From contig JAJFUQ010000180.1 of the NCBI GenBank assembly GCA_021372355.1, positions 1 through 64,000 of the forward strand: DNA of 64,000 nt, read 5' to 3'. Source of the stretch: Nocardiaceae bacterium. GTDB lineage: Bacteria; Actinomycetota; Actinomycetes; Mycobacteriales; Mycobacteriaceae. The notes beneath the pieces are model-generated. The model was not told the origin of the DNA. It saw only the letters and a list, made by a program, of their open reading frames with translations, and did not search any database. Positions 53,802-62,385 of the stretch are shown here, one piece after another (position 1 is the first letter of the stretch; each line of letters begins with the position of its first letter). The position numbers and the translations under genes were made by a program.

Positions 53802-55673
53802 GTGATGATCGCGGTCGGAGTTGTTGCCCTGGTCGGTTCGGCGTGCCTGCTGGCAGGTCTGGCCCGCCGATTCGGACTGTCGGAGCCGTTGGTGCTCACG
53901 ATCGCCGGACTCATCGGGTCGTACATCTGGTTCGTTCCAGACGTCGAACTGACCCCCGACCTGGTCCTGCTGGGCATCCTTCCGCCGCTGCTCTACAGCG
54001 CCGCGATCCGTACGTCACTCGTCGAGTTCAAGGAGAACAAGCGACCGATTCTCCTGCTCTCGGTCGGGCTCGTTCTGTTCACGGTGTTCGTGGTCGCGGC
54101 AGTCGTGTGGTGGCTGCTGCCGGTCCCGTTCGCGGTGGCCGTCGCCGTCGGTGCGGTCGTCGCGCCGCCCGACGCCGTGGCCGCCACTGCCGTGGCCCGT
54201 CGCGTCGGCATGCCTCGACGTATCGTCACCATGCTCGAAGGCGAATCGCTGTTCAATGACGCGACCGCACTGGTCACGCTGCGGACATCGATCGCCGCCT
54301 TCTCGCTGGGAACGTTGAGCCTCGGGTCAGCGGCCGCAGACTTTGCCATCGCAGCTGGCGGCGGTGCATTGATCGGCGCCGCGATCGCGATGCTGATCGT
54401 TCCGATCCGGCGCCGCATATCGGACCCGGTCATCGACACCGCGCTGTCTTTCCTGGCACCGTTCATCGCATATCTGCCGGCCGAGAAGGTTCATGCCTCC
54501 GGCGTCATCTCGGTCGTGACGTGTGGTCTCATCCTCGGGCACGGCGCACCGGTCTGGCAGAGTGCCGCCTCGCGCATCGCCGAGCGCACCAACTGGCGGA
54601 CCGTCGAGTTCATCCTCGAGAGCACTGTGTTCCTCATCATCGGCTTGCAGGTGCGAAGCATCGTCGACGCGGCGTGGAACAGCGGATTGCCGCACAACGA
54701 GTTGGTCATCGCGTGTGTCGGCACGCTGCTGGCGGTGATCCTCGCGCGCATCGCGTGGATGTTCCCGGCGACGTATCTGCCGCGCCTGATTCCGAAGGTG
54801 GCCGCGAAGGACCCGGCGCCGTCGTGGCGGTATCCGGCGGTGGTCGCGTGGGCGGGCATGCGAGGGGTTGTCACGCTGGCGGCGGCGCTGCTTCTCCCCG
54901 AGGACACTCCGCAGCTTCCGGTGATCATGCTGCTGGCCCTGGTGGTCGTCGGTGGAACGTTGGTCTTGCAGGGAACGTCGCTGCCGTGGCTGGTCCGGCT
55001 TCTCGATCTGCGGGCCCCGAGTCGTGCCGAGGATGCGCTGCAGCAGGCCAATGTCCTGCAGCGGGCCGCGAACGCCGGCCTAGAAGAACTCGACCGTTTG
55101 GCGACGCCGGCCGTCCCGAAGGAGATCGTGGAATCCTTGCGCACCCGCATTCAGCAGCGCACCAATGCGCAGTGGGAGCGACTCGGGCCGACCGAGGCCA
55201 GCCGCGCGACGCCGAGCCAGATCTATCGGGAACTCCGCTTGGCGATGCTCGCCAAGGAACGTGAGACGGTCCTGGAGATTCGCAATTCCGGTCAGGTCGC
55301 TCACGAAGTCCTGCAGCAGGTGATGGCCACCCTCGACATCGAGGAATCGATGATCGACCGGATCGACGAAGCGGAGGACGAGATGCACGAAGAGCGGCTC
55401 GAAGCCGGGATCGCGGGTGGCTGTGAACACCTCAGCTGCGCCCCGGAGGCTGTGGTTCCGGACAACCCGAGCGAATGCTCGGAGTGCATAGAGCAGGGGC
55501 TGCAGTGGGTGCACCTGCGGCTGTGTCTCACCTGTGGACATGTCGCGTGCTGCAGTTCGTCGCCGGGCAACCACGCCGAGAAGCACTCCCAACGGACGGG
55601 CCATTCCGTCATCCGCAGTTTCGAAGCGGGGGAGTCGTGGCGGTGGTGCTACCCGCACAACCTGCTCGGATAA
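53802..55673 (+). CDS. Na+/H+ antiporter (CPA1) fused to a UBP-type zinc finger
   Basis: A 623-residue protein. Residues about 1-400 are a CPA1/NhaP-type antiporter with twelve to thirteen helices, including the ion-binding region GAVVAPPDAVAATAVARRVG and EGESLFNDATALV. A helical cytoplasmic region (about 420-535) follows. The last 85 residues are a ZnF-UBP finger (CEHLSCAPEAVVPD, CSECIEQGLQW, CLTCGHVACCSS, HAEKHSQRTGH). UBP fingers bind ubiquitin C-termini in eukaryotes; the bacterial ligand is unknown. GTG at 53802 or ATG at 53805 starts it. Confidence 0.9.
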   Translation: MMIAVGVVALVGSACLLAGLARRFGLSEPLVLTIAGLIGSYIWFVPDVELTPDLVLLGILPPLLYSAAIRTSLVEFKENKRPILLLSVGLVLFTVFVVAAVVWWLLPVPFAVAVAVGAVVAPPDAVAATAVARRVGMPRRIVTMLEGESLFNDATALVTLRTSIAAFSLGTLSLGSAAADFAIAAGGGALIGAAIAMLIVPIRRRISDPVIDTALSFLAPFIAYLPAEKVHASGVISVVTCGLILGHGAPVWQSAASRIAERTNWRTVEFILESTVFLIIGLQVRSIVDAAWNSGLPHNELVIACVGTLLAVILARIAWMFPATYLPRLIPKVAAKDPAPSWRYPAVVAWAGMRGVVTLAAALLLPEDTPQLPVIMLLALVVVGGTLVLQGTSLPWLVRLLDLRAPSRAEDALQQANVLQRAANAGLEELDRLATPAVPKEIVESLRTRIQQRTNAQWERLGPTEASRATPSQIYRELRLAMLAKERETVLEIRNSGQVAHEVLQQVMATLDIEESMIDRIDEAEDEMHEERLEAGIAGGCEHLSCAPEAVVPDNPSECSECIEQGLQWVHLRLCLTCGHVACCSSSPGNHAEKHSQRTGHSVIRSFEAGESWRWCYPHNLLG

Positions 55674-55900
55674 TGGTCAGCATGCGTATCGAGGACGTGC
55701 CGTTGACCGGCCTGCCCATCCGGCTGGCTCAGTTTCTGAAGCTGGCGAACCTGGTCGAGAGCGGCTCCGACGCCAAGACGGTCGTTGCGGCCGGCGATGT
55801 CGACGTCAACGGAGAGGTCGAACTGCGGCGCGGTCGCCAGCTCGTGGCCGGTGATGTCGTGAGCGTCGGAGCGGCGGCAGCTCGGGTGGTGCAGGGCTGA
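55673..55900 (+). CDS. Small S4-domain RNA-binding protein (YbcJ-like)
   Basis: A 75-residue protein from the ATG at 55673, overlapping the antiporter stop (TAATG); a second ATG at 55682 is possible. The S4 domain is LAQFLKLANLVESGSDAKTVVAAGDVDVNGEVELRR with GRQLVAGDVVSV, as in YbcJ-type RNA-binding proteins. It probably binds structured RNA. Translation is likely coupled to the antiporter gene. It is convergent with the FAD oxidoreductase (33-bp gap). Confidence 0.88.
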   Translation: MVSMRIEDVPLTGLPIRLAQFLKLANLVESGSDAKTVVAAGDVDVNGEVELRRGRQLVAGDVVSVGAAAARVVQG

Positions 55901-55933
55901 TCGACCCCACCGCAGATCGGCTGCCCACGCCGA

Positions 55934-57436
55934 TCAGGCCGTCGGGATGCCCTGTCCGTTGGTGAACACGTTGTCTGGATCGTACTTTGCCTTCACCTCG
56001 ACGAGGCGGTCGAAGTTCTCGGCGTAGTACTGCTGCTGCCAGTCTTTGATGCGCAGGTTCGGGAAGTTCTGGTAGCTCTCGTTCGGGGTGTGGTCGGCGA
56101 TGACGGCGATCATGGCATCAGTCCAGCCGATCAAGTCCTTGCCGACAGCGGGGTCCGCGTCCTTCGGCCACGCGCTCGTGGGGCGAACCAGTAGTGGCAG
56201 GCCCCGATGCACGTAGCTCGTTTCGGTGCGGCCGACCGAGTCGATCACCGGGCCGCCGACCCATCCCATCGCGGTCACGGCACCGCTTGCCGCGTTTTCC
56301 CGTCGTGGACATTGCGCCACCAGGTCGACCTGCTTCGCCCAAAGGTCTGCGGGAAGAGTGTTCTTCGTGAAGCGACTGATGTCGTTCCAGGCATGCGGTT
56401 CGGCCGGAGGTTCGAGGAAGATCTTCGCCGCCTCCCAGTACGGCAGCTCCTGCACCGTGGCCTGCGTGGTCGTCGGAGCGGCGGCCAGAACCGGACGCAC
56501 CAGGTCCTCGAGTTCTGCCCGGGGACCCATGTACTGACCGCGCATCACGACGTCGATCGCGGCGCGCGGGCCGTCGGTGCCGACCGGAGTCGCCTCGGCA
56601 TAAACAAGGCCGTTCAACGCCGGCGGTGCGGTACCCATGATCTTGTCGAAGTTCGCCAGCACAGCAGTGGCGTTGTCGGCGCCCCGCCACTCGAAACGGA
56701 AGTACGTGACGGTGCTGGGGACCTCGACGAGTTCGAACGTGAACTGCGTGTGGACGCCGAATTGGCCTCCGGTCGCACCTCGGCAGGCCCAGAACAGGTC
56801 TGGATGGGAGTTCGCGTTCACCTCGACGACCTTGCCGGTCGCGGTGACCATTCGCGTGCTGCGCAGGTGATCGGCGGTCAAGCCCGCCCAGCGGGAGTAG
56901 AAGCCGAGGCCGCCACCGAGGACCAGCCCGCCGACGCCGACGCCGAGGCACGTACCACCGGGCAGCGCCAACCGACCGTCCCGGAGTTTGTTGTAGACGT
57001 CGCTGTTCTTGGCTGCGCCGCCGGTGACCGCCAAGCCGGTGGGCCCGGCTTCGACGGAGTTGATCGCGCTGAGGTCGAGCAGCAGTCCGTCGGTGGCGGA
57101 CATTCCGGCGTAGCTGTGGCCACCGCCGCGCGGAACCGGTTTGACGCCGTTGTCCACTGCCCAGCGAACCGCGGTCGCAACGTCTGCTTCGCTACGGCAT
57201 TCGGCGATGACTGCGGGTCGGGTTGACGCGAACCGTGTGTTGGCGGGCAGCCCTGTCGTTTGGTATCCCGTGTCGCCGGGAGTCAGCACTCGTCCCGCGA
57301 GTTTCTTGCGCAGGTCGCCGACCGCGCTCCCGCTGATCTGCGGGGTGTTCGAATCGGACGAGCATCCCGCGAGGAGTGCCGCAGCGGCGGTCAATCCCAG
57401 GCCCTCGAAGAACGTGCGACGGTTGATCCGCTCCAC
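55934..57436 (-). CDS. Tat/lipoprotein-type FAD-linked oxidoreductase (berberine-bridge family)
   Basis: A 500-residue protein. A twin-arginine start (INRRTFFEGLGL) leads to a lipobox LLAGCSS, so it is exported and lipid-anchored. The FAD-binding PCMH domain shows VPRGGGHSYAGMSATDG, where the His usually attaches FAD covalently, and VGVGGLVLGGGLGFYS. The C-terminal BBE motif is YYAENFDRLVEVKAKYDPDNVFTNGQ. It oxidises alcohols, sugars or alkaloid-like substrates outside the cell. It diverges from the five-gene operon. Confidence 0.9.
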   Translation of the reverse strand: MERINRRTFFEGLGLTAAAALLAGCSSDSNTPQISGSAVGDLRKKLAGRVLTPGDTGYQTTGLPANTRFASTRPAVIAECRSEADVATAVRWAVDNGVKPVPRGGGHSYAGMSATDGLLLDLSAINSVEAGPTGLAVTGGAAKNSDVYNKLRDGRLALPGGTCLGVGVGGLVLGGGLGFYSRWAGLTADHLRSTRMVTATGKVVEVNANSHPDLFWACRGATGGQFGVHTQFTFELVEVPSTVTYFRFEWRGADNATAVLANFDKIMGTAPPALNGLVYAEATPVGTDGPRAAIDVVMRGQYMGPRAELEDLVRPVLAAAPTTTQATVQELPYWEAAKIFLEPPAEPHAWNDISRFTKNTLPADLWAKQVDLVAQCPRRENAASGAVTAMGWVGGPVIDSVGRTETSYVHRGLPLLVRPTSAWPKDADPAVGKDLIGWTDAMIAVIADHTPNESYQNFPNLRIKDWQQQYYAENFDRLVEVKAKYDPDNVFTNGQGIPTA

Positions 57437-57796
57437 TGACCATCCTTGAAATACCCGTGAAATGCTTCTGGCGCAGCCAGGAGCGGTTCGGCGGAGTGAA
57501 GCGACGCTGCCCGGATTGACCGGATTTCAATGTATTTCGCGTCGCTCGGCGTGGTGCCGTAATTCAAAAATTCTGGGGCAGTGCACATCCGGTTCCGGAT
57601 AAATTCTCCAGCGGCGTGATGCCGGTTGGGACCCAGCCCACACAAACCGCGTGACGCCGCTGACATTCCGGCCCAGCGCGTCCAGGTGATTGACAATCAA
57701 GCTCTGGTTGTCCACTATTGACGAACCGTCTACTAATGACAGTTTGTCTAACAGTGGTGTGGGTTGACGGGATTCACGCCGCGCAGGGAGTGCACA
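57437..57796. promoter_or_regulatory. 360-bp divergent promoter region of the diiron operon
   Basis: No gene of its own is supported. For the plus strand, -35 TTGTCC (57708-57713) and -10 TACTAA (57731-57736) are separated by 17 bp; TTGACA at 57690-57695 is another possible -35. The -10 lies inside overlapping inverted repeats: CCACTATTGAC (57712-57722) against GTCTAACAGTGG (57746-57757), and GACA-GTT-TGTC (57738-57748). AGGGAG at 57784-57789 is the ribosome-binding site of the next gene. A TetR operator for the regulator at 61584 is inferred. Confidence 0.55.
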
Positions 57797-58621
57797 ATGA
57801 CGTCGCTCAAGCCAGAGGATCTGCAGCACCATCTCGAGGTGCAGCAGCTTGCCTACCAGTGCTGCGAGGAAATCGGAGCCGGCCTGACCGCCGGGATCAC
57901 TGAGAAGCAAGCCGCTCGCCAGATGCGGGAGTGGCTGCAGGACCACGGTGTTGACGACTGGCTGCACATTCCGTTCGCGTGGTTCGGTGACCGCACCGCA
58001 TTCAACGGCTTCTGGAACCCGCTGCAGTTCCTCCCGTCGAACCGTCGCCTCGAAGAAGGGGATGCCTACATCCTCGACGTCGCGCCGGTCGTCGACGGCT
58101 ACATGGCTGACATCGGCTACGCCAACCACTTCGGCGAGAACGACACGTTCGACCAGATCTTTGCCGACCTGGCGAAGTTCCGTCCGTTCATCCTCGACCG
58201 CGTCAAGGCCGGTCGTCCGCTGGCCGAGATCTGGAACGACGTCGACGTCCTGATCAAGGACCTTGGATACAAGAACTGTCACAACGTCTACCCGGGCCAC
58301 GTGCTCGCGCACACCGTCATGCGGGTGCAGCAGCAGCGTCCGCGCGTTATCGCCGGTGCCTTCGGTATCCGTTTCCTGGAGACGATCGGCCGTGAGCTCG
58401 TCACCGAGCGCATGAAGAGCCGTTCGCCGCTGTGGAACGCCGGCAAGCATTCGAACCACCCTGCGTATCCGGCGATGTGGGCCGTCGAGCCGCACATCGG
58501 TTTGGGCAACGTGGGTGTGAAGTTCGAGGAGATCATGGTCGTCACCGATGACGACGCCTTCTGGCTTGATCCCGAGCCCAGCCACGTTCAGCGCTGGAAC
58601 CGGATGGGAGTCTCGGCATGA
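57797..58621 (+). CDS. M24 (pita-bread fold) metallopeptidase-like protein
   Basis: 274 residues from the ATG at 57797, with AGGGAG 7 bp upstream. The pita-bread metal ligands appear as D94 and D105 in ILDVAPVVDGYMADIGYA, a His in YPGHVLAHTV (H168 or H172), E231 in MWAVEPHIG and E244/E245. Family members include aminopeptidase P and creatinase. It is the first gene of the operon and overlaps the hydrolase gene by ATGA. The role beside an oxygenase system is unclear; hydrolysis of a C-N bond in the substrate is one guess. Confidence 0.83.
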   Translation: MTSLKPEDLQHHLEVQQLAYQCCEEIGAGLTAGITEKQAARQMREWLQDHGVDDWLHIPFAWFGDRTAFNGFWNPLQFLPSNRRLEEGDAYILDVAPVVDGYMADIGYANHFGENDTFDQIFADLAKFRPFILDRVKAGRPLAEIWNDVDVLIKDLGYKNCHNVYPGHVLAHTVMRVQQQRPRVIAGAFGIRFLETIGRELVTERMKSRSPLWNAGKHSNHPAYPAMWAVEPHIGLGNVGVKFEEIMVVTDDDAFWLDPEPSHVQRWNRMGVSA

Positions 58622-59550
58622 GCACAACGCACTATGTGACCGGCGCGCACGGCATCTCGTTGCGTGCGCGTGAGTGGGGCAACCCCGCCAACCCGACCGT
58701 GCTCCTCGTGCATGGCTACCCGGACAACTCGAGCGTGTGGGACGACGTTGTTCCGCAGCTCGCCGTCAACTTCCACGTCGTCACGTATGACGTCCGTGGT
58801 GCCGGCGCATCGCAGCCGGGCGAGCAGTTCGGTGGCTACCGATTCCCGCTTCTGGTGCAGGACCTGGCGTCGGTCATCGATCAGGTCGTCCCGGACGACC
58901 GGAAGATCCACCTCGTTGCCCACGACTGGGGTGCCATTCAGAGTTGGGAAGCCGTTCTCGACGAGACGGTGTCGCAGCGCATCGCGTCGTACACGTACTT
59001 CGGAGCTCCGGCCCTCGACCATGCGATGCATTGGATCCGTAGCCGTGTTCGTCCGAACCCGGGCCACCTCACCGAGCTTGCTCAGCAGCTGGTGAAATCC
59101 TGGTACATCTACCTGTTCCACCTCCCGGTCGTGGCGCCGCTCATGTGGCGCAACGGGTTCGACAAGGTCGTCCCGCACTTCATGGCTTTCGCGGACAAGC
59201 AGCCGGTGCGTCCGAGCGACGACATGTTCGCCGCCGATGGACGCCGAGGTGTGGGCTTGTACCGCGCGAACTTCATCCCGAAGCTCCTCAAGCCAGCCGA
59301 AGGTCGCACGGATATCCCGGTCCAAGCCGTCATCACCGACGGTGACTGGTTTGTGAATCCGAAGCTCTTTGCCGAGACCACCAAGCGGGTTCCGAAGCTT
59401 TACCGCCGGGATCTTCAGGCCGGGCATTGGATCAGCCGATCGCACCCGGATCAGATCGCGGCATGGGTTACTGAGTTCGTCCGCTTCATCGCGGACGGCG
59501 AAGAAACCGACAGCATTCGCGACGCTCGGGCTGCGGCAATCGCCGGCTGA
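58618..59550 (+). CDS. Alpha/beta hydrolase, epoxide-hydrolase-like
   Basis: A 310-residue hydrolase. The oxyanion motif HGYP (residues 32-35) and nucleophile VAHDWGA (Asp103) are those of epoxide hydrolases and haloalkane dehalogenases; an Asp rather than Ser nucleophile excludes a simple esterase. The His is in DLQAGHWISRSHPD. It overlaps the M24 gene by ATGA. In this operon an epoxide made by the oxygenase is the natural substrate, by inference. Confidence 0.88.
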   Translation: MSTTHYVTGAHGISLRAREWGNPANPTVLLVHGYPDNSSVWDDVVPQLAVNFHVVTYDVRGAGASQPGEQFGGYRFPLLVQDLASVIDQVVPDDRKIHLVAHDWGAIQSWEAVLDETVSQRIASYTYFGAPALDHAMHWIRSRVRPNPGHLTELAQQLVKSWYIYLFHLPVVAPLMWRNGFDKVVPHFMAFADKQPVRPSDDMFAADGRRGVGLYRANFIPKLLKPAEGRTDIPVQAVITDGDWFVNPKLFAETTKRVPKLYRRDLQAGHWISRSHPDQIAAWVTEFVRFIADGEETDSIRDARAAAIAG

Positions 59551-59596
59551 CCCACCGACCAGTTTCCAAGAACCAGCTAGACCTTCAGGAGGCATC

Positions 59597-60508
59597 GTGG
59601 CCACCAAGAACCCGAACATTTCCGCTGAGCCCGACCGTATCGCGCTGAATGCGCGCGACGTCGAGTTCGACTTCCATGAGCTGCCGCTGCACTGGATCCC
59701 GAATGAGCCAGTCGCCACGCACATGATCAACGTGATGCACATGATGCTGCCCGAGTTCGAAGAGTGGTTCGTCCGCTGCTTCAGCGAGGCACTTCCTTAC
59801 ATCAAGGACGAGCAGCTCAAGGAAGACGTTCTGGGATTCATCGGCCAGGAGGCGCAGCACGCCAAGGGGCATGCGGACGCGCTCGAGCGCCTGAAGGCAC
59901 AGGGGCTTGACCCCGGTCCGTTTGCCGAGCAGATGGCGTGGCTGGTCAAGCTTCTGTACGACAACCACGGATTCAAGGGTCGCGCTCGTTACGAGCTGAT
60001 GGTTCTGCAGGCTTCGCTGACCTCTGCGATCGAGCACGTCACGGCGTTCCTCGGGCAATGGGCCATGGATGCCAAGGGCCTCGAGGCCGCGGGCGCCGAC
60101 CCGGTCATGGTCGACCTCCTGCGCTGGCACGGTGCCGAAGAGGTCGAACACCGCAGCGTTGCGTTCGACCTGTACCAGCACCTCGACGGTGGCTACATTC
60201 GTCGTGTCGCGCCGTACGGTCTCGTGGTGCCCATGATCGTGTGGATCTGGATCATCGTCGGTACCCGCTACCTGCTCAAGAACGACCCGGAGCTCAAGGG
60301 CTCGGTCTCCCTGAACCCGATCACCTTCTACCAGGCTGGTAAGAAGAACATCCTGCCGACCGTGTGGGAACTCATCAAGATGGCACCGGGTTACCTGCTG
60401 CCGAACTACCACCCGTCGAAGTACGGCTCGACGAGCCAGGCAATCGCGTACCTCGCGACGTCGCCGGCCGCAAAGCGGGCATTGGACGCGCAAGAGGGCG
60501 AGCGATGA
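59597..60508 (+). CDS. PF10118 'metal-dependent hydrolase', probable diiron oxygenase
   Basis: 303 residues from a GTG with AGGAGG 6 bp upstream. The ferritin-like ligand pattern is complete: Glu in LPEFEEWF (E53/E55/E56), ExxH at E85-H88 (QEAQH), E146 (SAIEHV) and ExxH at E182-H185 (EEVEH). A membrane helix lies at about 209-227 (LVVPMIVWIWIIVGTRYLL). The family is annotated only as metal-dependent hydrolase. The ligands plus the reductase gene overlapping its end (ATGA) point to a membrane-bound diiron oxygenase or desaturase; this is inference. Confidence 0.85.
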   Translation: MATKNPNISAEPDRIALNARDVEFDFHELPLHWIPNEPVATHMINVMHMMLPEFEEWFVRCFSEALPYIKDEQLKEDVLGFIGQEAQHAKGHADALERLKAQGLDPGPFAEQMAWLVKLLYDNHGFKGRARYELMVLQASLTSAIEHVTAFLGQWAMDAKGLEAAGADPVMVDLLRWHGAEEVEHRSVAFDLYQHLDGGYIRRVAPYGLVVPMIVWIWIIVGTRYLLKNDPELKGSVSLNPITFYQAGKKNILPTVWELIKMAPGYLLPNYHPSKYGSTSQAIAYLATSPAAKRALDAQEGER

Positions 60509-61584
60509 GCGTTGTAGGAGACCGCGCACGTAAGGTCTTCCCGCTCAAGGGTCGCTTCGAGACGGACTTCATGTTCGTCACCCTGGGCGTCGTCATCGGC
60601 GGAACCATTGCGGCGAACGCGGGCTACCGCGTACTGCGCAAGCGGCCGAAGCCGGTCAACCGTGACCTCGACGTCGTGCTCGAGAGTGTCAATCGCGAAT
60701 GCGATGACGTCGTCTCGCTGACGTTCGTCCGGGCCGACGGAAGCGACTTCCCGGAGTGGCAGGCCGGCGCGCACACCGACGTCTTCCTGCCGTCGGGTCG
60801 CCAGCGCCAGTACTCGTTGTGCGGTGACATCAACGACCGCAAGCGCTGGACGATCGCGGTTCGTCGGCTCGCGGACGGCGACGGCGGATCCCGGGAGATT
60901 CACCGCCTTCGTTCGGGCGCGCAGCTGAAGCTCCGCGGGCCGCGCAACGCGTTCCCTTTCATCGTGTCGGACAAATACCTGTTCGTCGCGGGTGGAATCG
61001 GCGTCACGCCGATCCTGCCGATGGTTCGCGAAGCCGCCGCGCGTGGCGTCGACTGGCAGTTCGTGTACGCGGGCCGCTCGCGCGCAGCCCTGCCGTTCCT
61101 CGACGAGATCGCCGCGCTCGATCCGGAGCGCGTGCACATCCTGACCGACGACGTCGATGGCGTACCGGCGGCGGCCGACATCCTGGCGTACGCGCCGGAG
61201 GGTGCTGCGGTGTACTGCTGTGGCCCGGTTCCGCAGATCACCGCGCTTCGTCGTGAGTTCGGCGAGCGTCCCGGCACGTTCCACTTCGAGCGTTTCAGTG
61301 CGTTGCCGGTCGTCGACGGCAAGGAGTTCGAGATCGAGCTCGTGCGATCCGGGAAGACGCTGAAGGTGCCGGCCGACCGTACGGCACTCGCGGTGATCAA
61401 GGAGTCGGTGCCGAACGTCAGCTACTCGTGCCAGCAGGGATTCTGCGGGGTGTGTGTGCAGAAGGTCGTCGAGGGACCGGTCGATCATCGGGACAAGACG
61501 CTGACCGCCGAGCAGCGCGAAGAGTCGATGCTGGTGTGTGTTTCGCGAGCCCCTGAGGGCGCTTGCGTGAAGCTCGATCTCTGA
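60505..61584 (+). CDS. Membrane-anchored PDR/VanB-type 2Fe-2S reductase
   Basis: A 359-residue protein. An N-terminal helix (about 22-40, FMFVTLGVVIGGTIAANAG) anchors it. The flavin site is RQYSLCGD, the NAD(P)H site is GGIGVTPILPM (from residue 163), and a C-terminal plant-type 2Fe-2S domain carries C309, C314, C317 and C345 (SCQQGFCGVCVQK, LVCVSRA). This is the domain order of phthalate-dioxygenase reductase. It overlaps the PF10118 gene by ATGA and is its likely electron donor. Confidence 0.92.
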   Translation: MSVVGDRARKVFPLKGRFETDFMFVTLGVVIGGTIAANAGYRVLRKRPKPVNRDLDVVLESVNRECDDVVSLTFVRADGSDFPEWQAGAHTDVFLPSGRQRQYSLCGDINDRKRWTIAVRRLADGDGGSREIHRLRSGAQLKLRGPRNAFPFIVSDKYLFVAGGIGVTPILPMVREAAARGVDWQFVYAGRSRAALPFLDEIAALDPERVHILTDDVDGVPAAADILAYAPEGAAVYCCGPVPQITALRREFGERPGTFHFERFSALPVVDGKEFEIELVRSGKTLKVPADRTALAVIKESVPNVSYSCQQGFCGVCVQKVVEGPVDHRDKTLTAEQREESMLVCVSRAPEGACVKLDL

Positions 61585-62261
61585 TGGCCGCCGTTCCGCC
61601 TATCGCTGATCGGGTGGTCAGCACGGCAGTTCCGCGTCCGCGGCGCAGCCTGCGTATGACCCCCGATGAGCGGCGGGCGGACCTCATCGCCACGACTCTC
61701 AGTCTGCTTGGTTCGAGGCCACTGTCGGAGATCACTCCCGAGATGATCGCCAGCGCGGCCGGTGTCTCGCGCGCGCTCTTCTACCGGTACTTCGCTGGCC
61801 TCTCCGAGGCGTATCGCGAAGCATTCGCGATGGTGACCGGCATGCTGCGGGCCGGCCTCGAGGGGCTTTCCTGGGAAGGGAGCCTGCGCGACCAGCTCGA
61901 AGTCGGACTCGAGGCCTATATCGACTTCGCCGTCGGATATCGCGAGGCGTACATCGCCATCTTCACCCAAGGTGCGGGAAACGCCGGGGGAGCGCTGTCC
62001 GAGGAGGTCGAAGCGGTCCGCCAGACCATCATGCGGTTGATCGTCGAACGCGCCGGCGGCAGTGAGAGCCCGGTGTACGAGCTGACAGCTCGATCATGGA
62101 TGGCTGCCACCGAGGTCGCGGTATTGAAATGGCTTGAGCACCAGTCGATGGACAGCGAAGCGATGCGCCGCTGGCTCCTCGACCAGTTCGTCGCGATGGT
62201 AGGGGTCAGCGCTCAGACCGACACGGTCTCGGCAGAGGTCTTGGCCAAGTTCAAGGGTTAA
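61584..62261 (+). CDS. TetR-family regulator, last gene of the diiron operon
   Basis: 225 residues from the ATG at 61584, overlapping the reductase stop (TGATG). The HTH is visible (TPEMIASAAGVSRALFYRYFAG, about residues 52-73) after a basic N-terminus. It is co-transcribed with the four enzyme genes, so it probably senses the pathway substrate or product and represses the operon at the inverted repeats near 57712-57757. A short GC hairpin follows the gene. Confidence 0.9.
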   Translation: MAAVPPIADRVVSTAVPRPRRSLRMTPDERRADLIATTLSLLGSRPLSEITPEMIASAAGVSRALFYRYFAGLSEAYREAFAMVTGMLRAGLEGLSWEGSLRDQLEVGLEAYIDFAVGYREAYIAIFTQGAGNAGGALSEEVEAVRQTIMRLIVERAGGSESPVYELTARSWMAATEVAVLKWLEHQSMDSEAMRRWLLDQFVAMVGVSAQTDTVSAEVLAKFKG

Positions 62262-62264
62262 CGC

Positions 62265-62277
62265 GCCCCTCGGGGGC
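62265..62277 (+). terminator. Short GC hairpin after the TetR gene
   Basis: GCCCC-TCG-GGGGC, a 5-bp stem, lies 3 bp after the TetR stop and has no U-run. A similar hairpin follows the next gene. Such U-less GC hairpins are common candidate terminators in actinobacteria. Confidence 0.4.
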
Positions 62278-62385
62278 ACTTCGTTCCCTTTGTCCGCAAC
62301 GTCACCAACCCGTCAGACATGCCTATTGACGTGCGGTTTTGATTCGGAGCACGCTTCATGCAGGTACGCCTGACAGGAGCCCGCC

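Noticed and set aside
55475..55672. Long upstream extension of the S4 protein
   Set aside because: The extension lies within the antiporter gene in another frame; the S4 domain begins at the ATG overlapping the antiporter stop.
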